NCBI GenBank assembly: GCA_905221605.1
Contig: CAJNDS010001358.1
Location: 97,501-161,500 of the forward strand
Source: Symbiodinium natans
Lineage: Eukaryota > Sar > Dinophyceae > Suessiales > Symbiodiniaceae
Reading direction: 5' to 3'
Length of the DNA: 64,000 bases
The first letter of the stretch is position 1, and every line of letters begins with the position of its first letter. The notes under the pieces are model-generated. The model ran no database searches. It had not been told where the DNA came from and saw only the letters and a list, made by a program, of their open reading frames with translations. Position numbers and translations under genes: made by a program. Positions 54,269-64,000 of the stretch are shown here, one piece after another.

Positions 54269-54446
54269 CCCTATACTCTAGCTCCTAAACTTCAAACCCC
54301 ACGCCCCAGAAGTCACGCGCGCCCCCTCCTTGAAACGGGCGGACTTCGTGAGCCTTGGTGCCGTCGATGAGGTGCGCCTTTCTTTTCACGGACCTTGGAG
54401 GGGGGAAATCGGCTTGAGTTGGAAGTCCACGGTAGGGTTGAGGTTG

Positions 54447-54557
54447 CCCAAAGGGTCTCAAGTACCTACATGGTATAAAGTAGGGTCTTTTATAATGGGA
54501 ATTACCACTATGGTTTGGGTAAGTGTCCCCCAGAGGAAGTACTTAGGACCCTTTGGG
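54447..54557. mobile_element. Short TIR element, family C copy 4
   Basis: CCCAAAGGGTCTCAAGTACC left and TACTTAGGACCCTTTGGG right, with TTG on both sides as a possible 3-bp duplication. Interior orientation is as in copy 2. Confidence 0.88.
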
Positions 54558-54689
54558 TTGCAGGGTTTAGGGTGCACCTGGCGTGATGCAAGGCCCTGGA
54601 AACCCTGAAGCCCTCTCGGGGAAAGCACGGGTTCATGAGAGCTCTTGCTTGCCAGCTGTTCGGAGTTGGGCACCATGAGAGGCAGGCTA

Positions 54690-54755
54690 AACCCTAAACC
54701 CTAAACCCTAAACCCTAAACCCTAAACCCTAAACCCTAAACCCTAAATCCTAAAC
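54690..54755. repeat. CCCTAAA array
   Basis: About nine units. C- and G-homopolymers follow at 54980-54996 and 55039-55077. Confidence 0.92.
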
Positions 54756-55199
54756 CTGTTGCAAGCCTAGGAAGCTGCACCTCAATTTGGTCCCTTACCA
54801 CCTTTAAAGGGTTCTGAAGTATGGGCCCTTGGGTTAGGGCAGCGCCCATACTCAGGGACCATGTAACTACCCCAGGACATAACCTGCCCCCAAGCCACGA
54901 AGCGCGCACAAGAACCACACGACTATCTTGCAGTCAAAGGTCGCACTCACTCACTAGAATAGGCACCTGCCTCCTCAACACCCCCCCCCCCCCCCAAACC
55001 CCAAACCCTAAACCCTCAACCCTAACCTGAACCCTAAACCCCCCCCCCAGAAAAAAAAGGGGGGGGGGGGGGGGGGGCGAAGGAAAACAGAGCCCCAAGA
55101 TCAGCTGTCCTTCGGACACTCCCCGTACGTCACTGTATGATCTTAGCCAGCCGAAACAAACAAAGAAACACGCCCCAGAACAAGTCGATAGCAACCCTT

Positions 55200-55555
55200 G
55201 AAATATTCGAATAGCGGTTAAAATTATAGTAATATCACTCGTAGATTGATAGCATTTTCTTTCACAACAGCATCATATCACATCATAATAAAATACTATC
55301 ATAGCATCATAATATCATGATATAACAATAGGATCAGATAACCATACAATAATATAACAATACCAACAGACACATGCATAAAACATATTCATTATCATAG
55401 TATGTAAATGTCGAAATAATACTGAAACCTAATATGTAGCAACAATAATGCACATATATAGATACATACATACATACATACATACATACATACATACATA
55501 CATACATACATACATACATACATACATACATACAGAGAGAGAGAGAGAGAGCGAG
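55200..55555. repeat. AT-rich block with (CATA)n and (GA)n
   Basis: ATCATA-rich sequence to 55450, a perfect CATA run at 55464-55533, then GA/GC repeats to 55566. Open frames are repeat translations. Confidence 0.9.
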
Positions 55556-55727
55556 AGCGAGAGAGACATTTAATAAACTGAACTTTAATCCAAGTATAGC
55601 AAGAAAAAAACAGTACCATAAGATGTCAATAATTTTGAGAATACGCTCATGGAAATAATCAACATACTAGTCTTTAAAACGAAGAGTAAAAACAAATAAA
55701 AAAAAGACATAAAGATGCTAATAACTA

Positions 55728-55782
55728 GGATGGCCCTTGAAACCTTCTGCAAAAATATAAACTGTCCCAAGGGCCTACCGGC
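55728..55782. mobile_element. Family H repeat copy 2, short
   Basis: CTAGGATGGCCCTTGAAACC and TGTCCCAAGGGCCTACC match both ends of the copy at 44748, with about 40 bp of interior missing. Confidence 0.55.
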
Positions 55783-55784
55783 CT

Positions 55785-56093
55785 ACCCTAAACCCTAAAC
55801 CCTGAACAAATAAACCCTAAAGCCTAAACCCTACACAAATAAACCCTAAACCCCATAAACCCTAAACCCTAAACCCTAGACCTAAACCTGCAACCATGGA
55901 GGCCAGGCGCAGTCTTCGAGCACCCGGGGCAGCCAAGACAGACACCGGACAGCTTCGGGAGTCCTGCGGCCAGTACCTCAGGGTATGAACGTTAGGGTTT
56001 AGGGTTTAGGGTTTAGGGTTTAGGGTTTAGGGTTTAGGGTTTAGGGTTTAGGGTTTGGTTTAGGGTTTAGGGTTTAGGGTTTAGGGTTTAGGG
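55785..56093. repeat. CCCTAAA then TTTAGGG arrays
   Basis: Degenerate CCCTAAA at 55787-55878 and regular TTTAGGG (about 14 units) at 55992-56093, running directly into the left end of a family B element. Confidence 0.92.
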
Positions 56094-56182
56094 TTGGGAT
56101 GTTCCCCCTTATACTAACAGTCCTTAATAAGGATTCTAGTGCTCCCCTATTAGAATCCCGATTAAGGACTGTCAGTATGGGG
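56094..56182. mobile_element. Short TIR element, family B copy 5, right end lost
   Basis: TTGGGATGTTCCCCCTTATA, ACTAACAGTCCTTAA and ATTAAGGACTGTCAGTATGG are present. The terminal GGAACATCCCAA is replaced by telomere-like sequence. Confidence 0.78.
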
Positions 56183-57164
56183 TTTCGGGTTTGGGGTTTA
56201 GGGTTTCGAGTTTAGGGCCTAGGGTTTCTCAACCCCTAGTCTCACTAGCAGTGAAATCTTTCGGCCTCTCTCGCTCTCACACCATCCATGGGCAAAAGTG
56301 TGTGTGTGTGTGTGTGTGCGTGTCACGTGTGTGTTTGCCAATGTGCTTGTATCAACATGTGAGTGTCTGTCCTAGACTTGTGTTTTGTGTTTTTGTGACA
56401 ATATGAAGATTCGTACATGTATGAGCATGTGCGCGAAAAGAGTTTTCCCTCATTTCCTCACATACAGAGAACAAACAAAGCAAATATGCAAACAGCACAA
56501 CACTGAACTCTCTTTGTTCTTTGCCGCACGCCTTGCATCATTTGTGCTCTACTGGACAGGAGTCACCCAATTCTTCAGAGGGAACCATGGGCTCCAAATG
56601 AAATCGCAAACGGGTCGTTTGGGTGATTCGAGGAGTTTTACCCTCTAGACCCTACTTACATGCCCTGACGTGGCTTTCACAGGGGGCCTACATACCGTTA
56701 CATACCCCAGGGTATACCCACCCTTTTCCCTAACTCAAAGCTGGCTCGTTTGGAGGCTGAAAAGGTGGGTACCCTGCTGCCTGGAGACGTCACTACACGA
56801 GACAAGGCGACATGTGATGACATTGCCGGCTCCCGTAGGTTCGTGGCTTGATTTTTCGTTGCCTGCTCTTCACTGTTGTGCACCACTGACTGCTTGTATT
56901 ACGGGCCGGCAGGAAGGCCACAGATTCTAGAAGCTTGGATTATCAGCGCTCACTACCATGCATGCATACATGTGCACTAAACTTACGTGGGCATTTCCCA
57001 CAATGCGGGTACCCCTTTTAGACCCCTAGATAGAATAGAATAGCACCTTAAACTCTACACCCTAAACCAGGGTACCCCTATTTTCGTTACCCCCCACGTC
57101 TGTTTGCCGCTGGGCAGCTGGAGCTCGCCGCCCTTGAAGCTGCCAAAAGCCCCTCGGAGAACCG
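56183..57164. other. Unassigned sequence
   Basis: (GT)n at 56298-56332, then AT-richer unique sequence to 56950. 56987-57100 resembles 36186-36297 in GGGTACCCCTTTTA-type motifs. No gene is recognised. Confidence 0.5.
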
Positions 57165-57480
57165 GTTTAGGGTTCAGGGTTCAGGGTTCAGGGTTCAGGG
57201 TTTAGGGTTTAGGGTTTAGGGTTTATTTAGGGTTTAGGGTTTATATAGGGTAGCTTTGCGAATGGACGCACACTTGGGGCTTTTTATAGGCTGTTGCTCA
57301 AGCATCCTAGAAGCTATAAGCCCCGAAAGCCCTCCCAGAAGCCTAACACCCCCCCACACCCAAGAGGCCGGCAAGCAATTTCTACAACCCTAAACCCTAA
57401 ACCCTAAACCCTAAACCCTAAACCCTAAACCCTAAACCCTAAACTCTAACCCAAAACCCTAACCCTAAACCCTAAACCCC
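57165..57480. repeat. TTTAGGG then CCCTAAA arrays
   Basis: TTCAGGG/TTTAGGG at 57165-57250 and CCCTAAA at 57387-57480 face one another. Confidence 0.92.
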
Positions 57481-58027
57481 AAAGACCTGGAACCCTCAGC
57501 CCTAAGTGTTTCCATCTTTCGAAGCGGGAAACGGATGAGTGACGGGCCAGCATTGTTCCTGTCCCTGTGCCGCGCCGCCGCGTAGTTGCCTTCCCAGAGC
57601 TTCCAAAAGAACTGGTTTAGGGTTTAGGGTTTAGGGTTGATACTAGGGTTTAGGGTTTAGGAATATTCTTGGAATCATATAGGGGCTCAAAAAAGTTGAT
57701 CAAGCAATGATGGCAAGACTTTGAAGATTCACAAGTCTTTAAAGTTGTTGGGGTTTGGGGTCTGAAGGTTTTTTGCTTCGGGATGCAAAGGTTCACAACC
57801 TAAACTTTTACCATAAGCCCCAAGCCCTGAAGCGATACACCTGCCTTGCACGTGCGAATCAGCCCTATGAAAGAAGTGAAGAACGTCGGTACAACCTCCC
57901 TCGAAACACCAAGCATTCATGGTTTATAGTTAAAGCTTCGGCCAGGGTGTTGCAATCCATCCCATAAACTCCCGTTCGAAGCCCAAATCCCTGAGGACCT
58001 GGAGCATCTTTGGTGTTCTTAAGGTAG
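57481..58027. other. Unassigned sequence
   Basis: Short TTTAGGG runs at 57614-57660. A plus-strand open frame at 57755-57967 has no recognised domain. Confidence 0.5.
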
Positions 58028-58330
58028 CCCCTAAACCCTAAACCCTAAACCCTAAACCCTGAACCCTAAACCCTAAACCCTAAACCCCAAACCCTAAACC
58101 CTAAACCCTCAACCCTAAACCCTACCTACTCCTGGCAAGCTGCAATTCACGGAGATGCTGGTGAAGGGAAAGTTCTTTGGCATGCACTGCGGCCTGACAG
58201 TGGTAGGGTTTAGGGTTTAGGGTTTAGGGTTTAGGGTTTAGGGTTTAGGGTTTAGGGTTTAGGGTTTAGGGTTTAGGGTTTAGGGTTTAGGGTTTAGGGT
58301 TTAGGGTTTAGGGTTTAGGGTTTAGGGATT
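58028..58330. repeat. CCCTAAA and facing TTTAGGG arrays
   Basis: 58028-58125 CCCTAAA (about 13 units) and 58204-58327 TTTAGGG (about 17 units), 80 bp apart in inverted orientation. Confidence 0.95.
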
Positions 58331-58775
58331 AGGGAGCGGTTTCGGCTTGCGAGGTTGGGGTTTGAGTGTTTCGGTCCAGGGTTACAAGCGCAAACCCTCG
58401 ACCCCGAAACCTGAACCCAGAAGTCGTAAACCCAAAGCCTTCGCCCGAAAGTAGTGCATGAGAGGCCATTTAGCTGGGCTTAGGGTACTGTACTTCATCT
58501 GGGCTCGGGTACTTGGCAGGGACGAGGGGGTGCGGGGTTGACCCAGTTTGGAAGAGTAGAAGAAAATCTTGCGCCGAAGGCACTGAACCGAAAGCCCCAC
58601 TAAGCCATATCAGCCAAGACCACCCTAGAACCCTGCGGCCCAAGCATGTTTGTGGGCGGATTTGGAAGAACTGAACCCTCAAACCCGAAACCATCTGCTG
58701 TGATGGGGTTTCGGTCAGTTCTATGGATTGTGGTCCCTTTTGCGGTTGCACTGCTTAACTATTGCCGCCGAAAGG

Positions 58776-58862
58776 CTTGTTAGCCCAATAACCATATTTC
58801 AAAAATCGCACCCGTATTTGGGTTCCTTACGTTTTCAGGAAACCATGAACCGGGCGGGGGGG
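58776..58862. mobile_element. Family E element E4, right part decayed
   Basis: CTTGTTAGCCCAATAACCAT at the left matches family E, and GGGTTCCTTACGTTTTCAGG the interior. A clear right terminus is not found before the G-homopolymer at 58854. Confidence 0.5.
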
Positions 58863-59084
58863 GGGGGGTACTGGGGAGTCCTAAGTCCCCCCAAGAAGGC
58901 AATGCAGATACTAATGGGCATCTTAGGTTGAGTTTGAGCTAAGAGAAACAGCCATGCAACATTGGGACCACAGCCCTCGGGACTCCCCCCCCCCCCCCCA
59001 ACAAAAAAAAACAGAAAAGAAAATAAGGAAGCCTTTAATTTAGTATCCCAGAACAAGCCCCGTAAACCCTAATCCCAAGAACAG

Positions 59085-59200
59085 GACTTGGCTGCTCTTA
59101 GCAGGGTAGCTATAAATTTAATTTTTAGCTGCCTTGTCTCTTAACCCAATAAACCCAAAAAGGCTAAAGATGTAAAGTTACAGTAAAGCACCACAAAGAG
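59085..59200. mobile_element. Family D repeat copy 4
   Basis: GGACTTGGCTGCTCTTAGCA, then AATTTTTAGCTGCCTTGTC, CCCAAAAAGGCTAAAGATG and TACAGTAAAGCACCACAAAG. Confidence 0.88.
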
Positions 59201-60330
59201 GAAACCCCAAACCCTTAACCCTAATCCCCAACCTGACCTTGCATCTCGTAGCCATTTGCACAGCAGTTTCGTGAAGGGCCCATATCTCTTGCTCAAGGAT
59301 GAGAGGCCGACGCCTTTGCAGAGATTCGAGTCATTAAGGCTTAAGGTCGGTTTAGGGTTTATAGGATTTCGGGTTTAGGTCTCCCTCTCTCTCTCTCTCT
59401 GCCGGACACGTAGGCCCAATAGGGTTTATAAGGCTGCCGAAATGTCACACCCTGAGCCCTCTAAACCCTGACGCCCGCAGCGCAAAGAAGCCGGGCGTCG
59501 ACCGTTGCGACAGCAAGTTAGCCCCAGGTTGTCTGAGAAGACCCCATCGCTTCCTGGCAAGGCGCGCGATGAGGAAACCCAGGAAGATCGCCAGAAGCAA
59601 ACCCAAAGCCTACCGCCCTGAAGCCTGAACCGAGCCTGAACAGAGGTTTAGGTACCCGGCTCCCTGTTTTAGGGTTCCATGTGATCTCCTATGTCCTATG
59701 ACGAGTCCAGGTACGCCCCTCCCTCCCCCCCCCCCCCCCCCGAAAAGCAACCCAGGGAAAGAAATAGCGAAAGGAAGGATGAACTTGTTTTGAGCTTCAT
59801 AAAGGCGCCAACGTAGTTGAAGCAGGCGCCTTACACCGCCTGCATGTTTCGTGGCTTTTTCGCATTCGGAGGTACGTTTCCCCGATTTCTTCTTTCGGCT
59901 TGCGGGGTGGGGTGGGGGTGGGGGTTGGGTGGCGGGGAAACAAAGGAGAATAACGTCATTCATGCTATGGCGATCATGCCCGCCCCAACCCATATAGCAT
60001 ACTACACAGGGATGTGCAACAAGACACGCCGTCACCAGCCATGTTTTTTGGTGAACGTACCCAAATCACTGATATTGATACTGTTTGTTGCTTCTTTGCA
60101 CAACATACTGCACAAGGCTGCTTGACGTGTCTGGAACAAGACGGGGCGCATACCTGCGGCGAACATTCCCGAAACAGCAGGTGTTTACAGCGCCTTTCCG
60201 AAGGGGACATGCTGCGCAAGGATTTCTGATGTTTCTGAAGCAAGACACCTCAAGCTTCGTTGCCACAGCTCCAAGCCCGTCCATTCCTCATCCTGCCTGA
60301 GAACCTGCGCAAAAGTAGGTTTTGGGTTCC
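59201..60330. other. Unassigned sequence
   Basis: (CT)n at 59381-59400 and a C-homopolymer at 59727-59742. 59750-60300 is almost free of telomeric units and could hold part of a gene, but none of its open frames is recognisable. An imperfect direct repeat of about 35 bp occurs at 60110-60145 and 60211-60247 (CTG(G/A)A(A/G)CAAGAC). Confidence 0.45.
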
Positions 60331-60560
60331 ACTAAACCCTAAACCCTAAACCCTAAACCCTAAACCCTAAACCCTAAGGTACAGAAAGCGGTGCGACTCC
60401 TGCCTGCGGGCACCACATTCTTCCGGATGTGGTTCTTGTGGAAGGCCCACGCCTTGAGAACCTCTGCGGACTCATCAAGGTGAGGATCCGCTGAACGCCC
60501 TTTTAGAGTCTAGGGATTACAGGGTTTAGGGTTTAGGGTTTAGGGTTTAGGGTTTAGGGC
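60331..60560. repeat. CCCTAAA then TTTAGGG arrays
   Basis: 60331-60378 CCCTAAA and 60522-60559 TTTAGGG flank 140 bp of unique sequence. Confidence 0.92.
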
Positions 60561-60929
60561 GATTCGGAACTTACTTCGCGTGGAGCCTTCAGCACATCCG
60601 CGTCGGTGGTGCGCGAGCAGCTTGTCAGCAGGCTTTTGGCGAGGTGATTGGCGATCGACCGCCTCTGCCCCACCTGATTCAGGGAACCCACTCGCCCGCG
60701 AAACCCTAAATGAATTGGCAGTCTCCCCACCCTGCCAACGAAAAAGCTCATGTGAAAGTATAAATACATAGCTATAGACTAGATGGTGTATATTATGTGC
60801 ATATGTAATTGTGTGCAAAAAATGCCTGGAGCAAAAACCACCACCAAACACCCTCAGAAACTTGCAAGCGATCTGAGGCAGACTTCGGGCTTGCGGACCC
60901 GAATCTGTATCGACCTGAATGTCATCTCC

Positions 60930-60990
60930 CCTTCCCCTCCCCTTCCCCTCCCCTTCCCCTCCCCTTCCCCTCCCCTCCCCTCCCCTCCCC
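60930..60990. repeat. (CCCCTTCCCCT)n pyrimidine tract
   Basis: A pure CCCCTTCCCCT/CCCCT strand-asymmetric run of about 60 bp. Confidence 0.92.
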
Positions 60991-61129
60991 GCCTGCGTGT
61001 CCTTCCTGCGCTGCCGCAGCTTCCTAGGGACACCCTAAGCTCTAAACTCGGGTTTAGGTTTAGGGCTTAGGGCATTTAGCGGACATAAGGAGGGACCCCT
61101 AGCAGGGAGCCTCAATCTCATCACCTTAT

Positions 61130-61250
61130 ATAACCCCTGTATATAGCTTATATAGTCCCAGTATACCTAGGTAGCCCTTAAATAACCCCTAAACCCTGAA
61201 CCCTAAATAACAACCCCTAAGGTCCCTTGCAAGGGTCCCGCCTTTAGTCC
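61130..61250. repeat. Family J repeat copy 2
   Basis: GTAGCCCTTAAATAACCCC, then CCCTAAA-like units, then ACCCCTAAGGTCCCTTGCAA and CCCGCCTTTAGT. It matches 38025-38088 with telomeric units added in the middle. Confidence 0.6.
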
Positions 61251-61339
61251 CTTGAGTACTCTAATGCCCTGGACCCTTCGAATCGTAAGACCCTTCAAAG
61301 GGTCGAAGCCCGACTCTGTGTGACTTCTGAATCTTTACC

Positions 61340-61425
61340 CGGTTTAGGGTTTAGGGCTTAAAGTTTAGGGTTTAGGGTTTAGGGCTTAAAGTTTAGGGTT
61401 TAGGGTTTAGGGTTTAGGGTTCCGA
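61340..61425. repeat. TTTAGGG array with a higher-order unit
   Basis: A block TTTAGGGTTTAGGGCTTAAAG is repeated in tandem about two and a half times. Confidence 0.85.
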
Positions 61426-61706
61426 AAGAAAGGAAGCCGAAGTGAGATATCAATGTGTTGTGGGCGTCAATATCTGACGGCGCACCCTGAACCCTCAACC
61501 CTAAAATCCTAACCGTAAGACCCGAAACCCGAACACTGTAAGCCCTAAACCCCTAAAGCCTCATCCCCAAAAACCTTACATTTTTGCCTCTCATGTGCGC
61601 AATAGCCCAATCACACCCCATGAAACCGGGTTCAGGGTTAAGGGCCCATCGCCACATGCTCTTGAAACTCCAGAACCTGAACCCCTAACCCGAAAACCCT
61701 AACCCT

Positions 61707-61790
61707 AAGGGTTCATGTACCTAAATAGGGAATACTTGGGCCTTACAGTGCTTGCTATACAGGGACCTTGGGGCCCAAGTATATAAAACC
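61707..61790. mobile_element. Family A element, copy 6
   Basis: AAGGGTTCATGTACCTAAAT and ATACTTGGGCCTTACAGTGC at the left, GGGGCCCAAGTATATAAA at the right. The outer part of the right arm is lost. Confidence 0.7.
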
Positions 61791-61894
61791 CGGAAACCCT
61801 GAATGCCCCTGGAGTGCTTTGTCCAGGGTCGGTGGGCGCACCCAGATCGGCGATGGCCGTTTGGCGCCTTCGGATTCTTTTTCGTAAAGACCCG

Positions 61895-62065
61895 AGGGTT
61901 TAGGGTTTAGGGCTTAGGGCTTAGGGCTTAGGGTCACCTTAAACCCTAAACCCTAAACCCTAAACCCTAAACCCTCAACCCTAAACCCTAAACCCTAAAC
62001 CCTAAACCCTAAACTTAGGGTTTAGGATTTAGGGTGTAGGGTTTAGGGTTTGCAGGGTGTGAGTC
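61895..62065. repeat. Head-to-head telomeric junction
   Basis: TTTAGGG/CTTAGGG at 61898-61932, CCCTAAA at 61938-62012, then TTTAGGG-like units directly from 62014. The CCCTAAA-to-TTTAGGG switch at 62012-62014 has almost no spacer. Confidence 0.92.
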
Positions 62066-62651
62066 CAGGGCTTAGGGTTTACGGGGGTCAGGTAGGGCTT
62101 TGGGGGATTTAAGGTTCAGGCCTTATGGGGTTTAGGGGTTAGGGATCTAGGGCTCCGGGTTTAAGGTTCTAGGATTGTAGGGTTTAGGGTCCTACACCCA
62201 GCAAGGGACAGCAAGGGAACAAAACACAAAACGCGTCAAACATCCTCCACAACAACCTCCCCCTCGGAAGCCTTTACTCCCGGGCCCTATATTCTGAGCC
62301 CGAAAGTCCCCCAAGCCCCAACAACCGAGACAACCCTTACTAAACCCTCAACACCGCCCAAAATAACTCTTGACCAAGGGGCCAGTAGTCAAGCTTTTCC
62401 GAACTGGGCCTCCGGGTGTAGGGGTTCAGGGCTTAGGGCTGAACCCGTGGCAGACCCCTCCCTCTCTACGGAGCAGACTCTACACCCTGAAACCCTTCTG
62501 ACCGCGAACCCTCGTGGTCTTTTGGGGTTTTACGTTGGCAGGGCTGAGGGCGAGGGCTTAGCGGAAGTAGGGTTTTGGGGTTTAGGACCCCCTACATCCA
62601 AAACTTCAATCCCCGCAACACCCCGAGGCCCTGAACCTGGAAGCTTTCAAA

Positions 62652-62735
62652 AAACCCTAAACCCTAAACCCTAAACCCTAAACCCTAAACCCTAAACCCT
62701 AAACCCTAAACCCTAAACCCTATAAACCCTAAACC
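62652..62735. repeat. CCCTAAA array
   Basis: About 11 units with one TATAAACCC variant. The intervals 62066-62651 and 62736-63830 hold short remnants and no recognised gene. Confidence 0.93.
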
Positions 62736-63835
62736 CCATCCTTCGACCCTATAGTTCTGAAAGCACGGTGCCTAAATCCCTAAACCCATCAAGCTGTTCC
62801 AGCGTGGAAAATTACGGGTTTGGAGAGTGGGCTTCAAACGAGACCAACAAACGCAGTGCAGAAAGAAGCAACTGGAGCCGAGCCTAGATGCCCGCACACA
62901 GGCTTGCTTGGACAGTGCAAGTAGCTTGGTGTGGTGTCAGTCCCGGGTTAAACCCTGAATCCTACCCTAAACCCTAAACCCTACACCCTAAACCCTCGGA
63001 AAACAAAAAGAAGAGCGAGTTCACAGGCACACAGATCAAGAACGCTGTGTGGCAGCATCGGTTGGGCATGTCAACTTTCAACGGAAAATGGTTTGGGGTT
63101 TAGGGCTTAGGGTGTAAAACATATATCTCCGATGGTCCTACCTACAAGCCTTGGCTTCGGGTTTAGGGTTGAGGGAAGGGTTGAGTCACCACCCAACTCA
63201 CAGCAGTTCCACTGAATCTACATGAACTGCGTCCCGGTCGTCAGAAGCAGGATATGTGCTTGCGATGCAAAACTGAGATCTTTGCTTGGCTGACTTCTGA
63301 AGCACTCCTAAAAGTTAAAACTTTTAGGCCCCTTATTGTAGTTTCTACAACAACCGCTAAAGTCCTAAGGGCCAGCCAGAAGAAAGCCAAGTTTGTGTTG
63401 ATTCTAATGTGACGTGGGCCGCATTCAGACTGGAGTCCACCAAGCGGAGAGTGGGCAAGCAGAGGGAATGGCCGAGTAGCCAGGATTCCTGGGCTAGGAG
63501 CCCTGAAGGCGCAACCAAAAGCGCACAGACCAAGAACAAATACCAAAACCCTCAACTATCCCCTTGTATTCCTTACAAGTGCCTACTAGTAAGTCGTAAT
63601 TGCATTCCTTATATAAGTGCCTAGTACTAAGGTCGTTGATGGGTAAGAACACACCCTCACGCCCGCCCACCTTGAAGTGCTGACTTCAACGACGCCGGGC
63701 GGAAGATCCGCCTGAGACAGGCCCGAGGTCCTCAAATACTTAGGCCCGAAGACCCTAAAACCTTCCAAAGCCCCTCCCCCCCCCCCACCCCACTCGCCCA
63801 ATAGAGCGTCGAACCCTGAATCCCAAACACCGAGG

Positions 63836-63920
63836 CCTAAACCCTAAACCCTAAACCCTAAAACCCAAAAGCCCTAAACCCAAAAACCCCTCAACCCTAC
63901 ACTCCAAACCCCTCAACCTA
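63836..63920. repeat. Degenerate CCCTAAA tract
   Basis: Three regular units, then CCCAAAA and CCCCTCAA variants near the window end. Confidence 0.8.
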
Positions 63921-64000
63921 AACGCCCCAGGACGCCGGTCAGCCAGCTTGTCATGTAGCCGGCGCCGCCGGCTGGGCTCTTTGCACCGCATCTCAAGCTC

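Noticed and set aside
59610-60243. Overlapping open frames on both strands near 59.6-60.2 kb
   Set aside because: None has a recognisable domain or a consistent exon structure, and G/C homopolymers create part of the frames.
1-64000. CRISPR arrays, bacterial operons, rRNA genes
   Set aside because: The regular repeats are telomere-like or simple repeats without unique equal-length spacers. No Shine-Dalgarno-led gene strings or rRNA segments are visible, and the sequence is eukaryotic in character.

Overview
The window looks like nuclear DNA of a dinoflagellate, most likely a Symbiodiniaceae-type or related genome. Four things point there. (1) The sequence is saturated with interstitial arrays of the plant/alveolate telomere unit TTTAGGG, in both orientations. 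(2) The one convincing host gene is best explained by introns with GC-AG borders. (3) The LTR of the large retroelement carries a 12-nt match to the 3' end of the dinoflagellate spliced leader. (4) There are many very short terminal-inverted-repeat (TIR) elements, one of which sits in the host gene exactly as an intron would (an 'introner'). I name no species; the attribution is inference.

Layout. 1-3865: degenerate telomere-like tracts, microsatellites and one short TIR element. 3866-18529: one complete LTR retrotransposon on the minus strand, inserted in a (CATA)n microsatellite. Its two 309-bp LTRs look identical base for base, it has a 4-bp target duplication, a primer-binding site resembling the tRNA-Pro type, and three long open reading frames. 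18530-37860: AT-rich microsatellite, then gene-poor DNA with telomere-like arrays, minisatellites (26.8-27.9 kb) and short TIR elements. 37866-40253: the only host genes I can support, a minus-strand multipass membrane protein of about 532 aa in three exons (38406-40253) and a weak plus-strand candidate (37866-38255). 40376-64000: again telomere-like arrays, five or more families of short TIR elements and simple repeats.

The retroelement is the most unusual object. Its first frame (18037-12770) encodes a Gag with two CCCH zinc fingers, a retropepsin-like protease with an atypical active site, a cysteine-rich segment plus one membrane segment, and then only the thumb of a Ty3-type reverse transcriptase followed by RNase H. 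A short frameshifted stretch follows. The second frame (12132 downward) encodes integrase (H-H-C-C and D,D-35-E intact), a decayed cytosine-methyltransferase-like fold, and only then the fingers/palm of the reverse transcriptase with YVDD. The RT is therefore split and its halves lie in permuted order. A third unit (7077-4771) adds a Tpt1/KptA-like N-lobe, a C2H2 finger and a single-HKD phospholipase-D-type nuclease domain. A 20-bp GC-rich motif occurs ten times through the element in one orientation.

The short TIR elements fall into families named A-E, J, K, L and H here. Family E creates 4-bp target duplications. One copy lies in the membrane-protein gene so that a GC from the target duplication and an AG from the element end form a phase-0 GC-AG intron. 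Another copy has a telomere-repeat array inside it, which dates that array as younger than the element.
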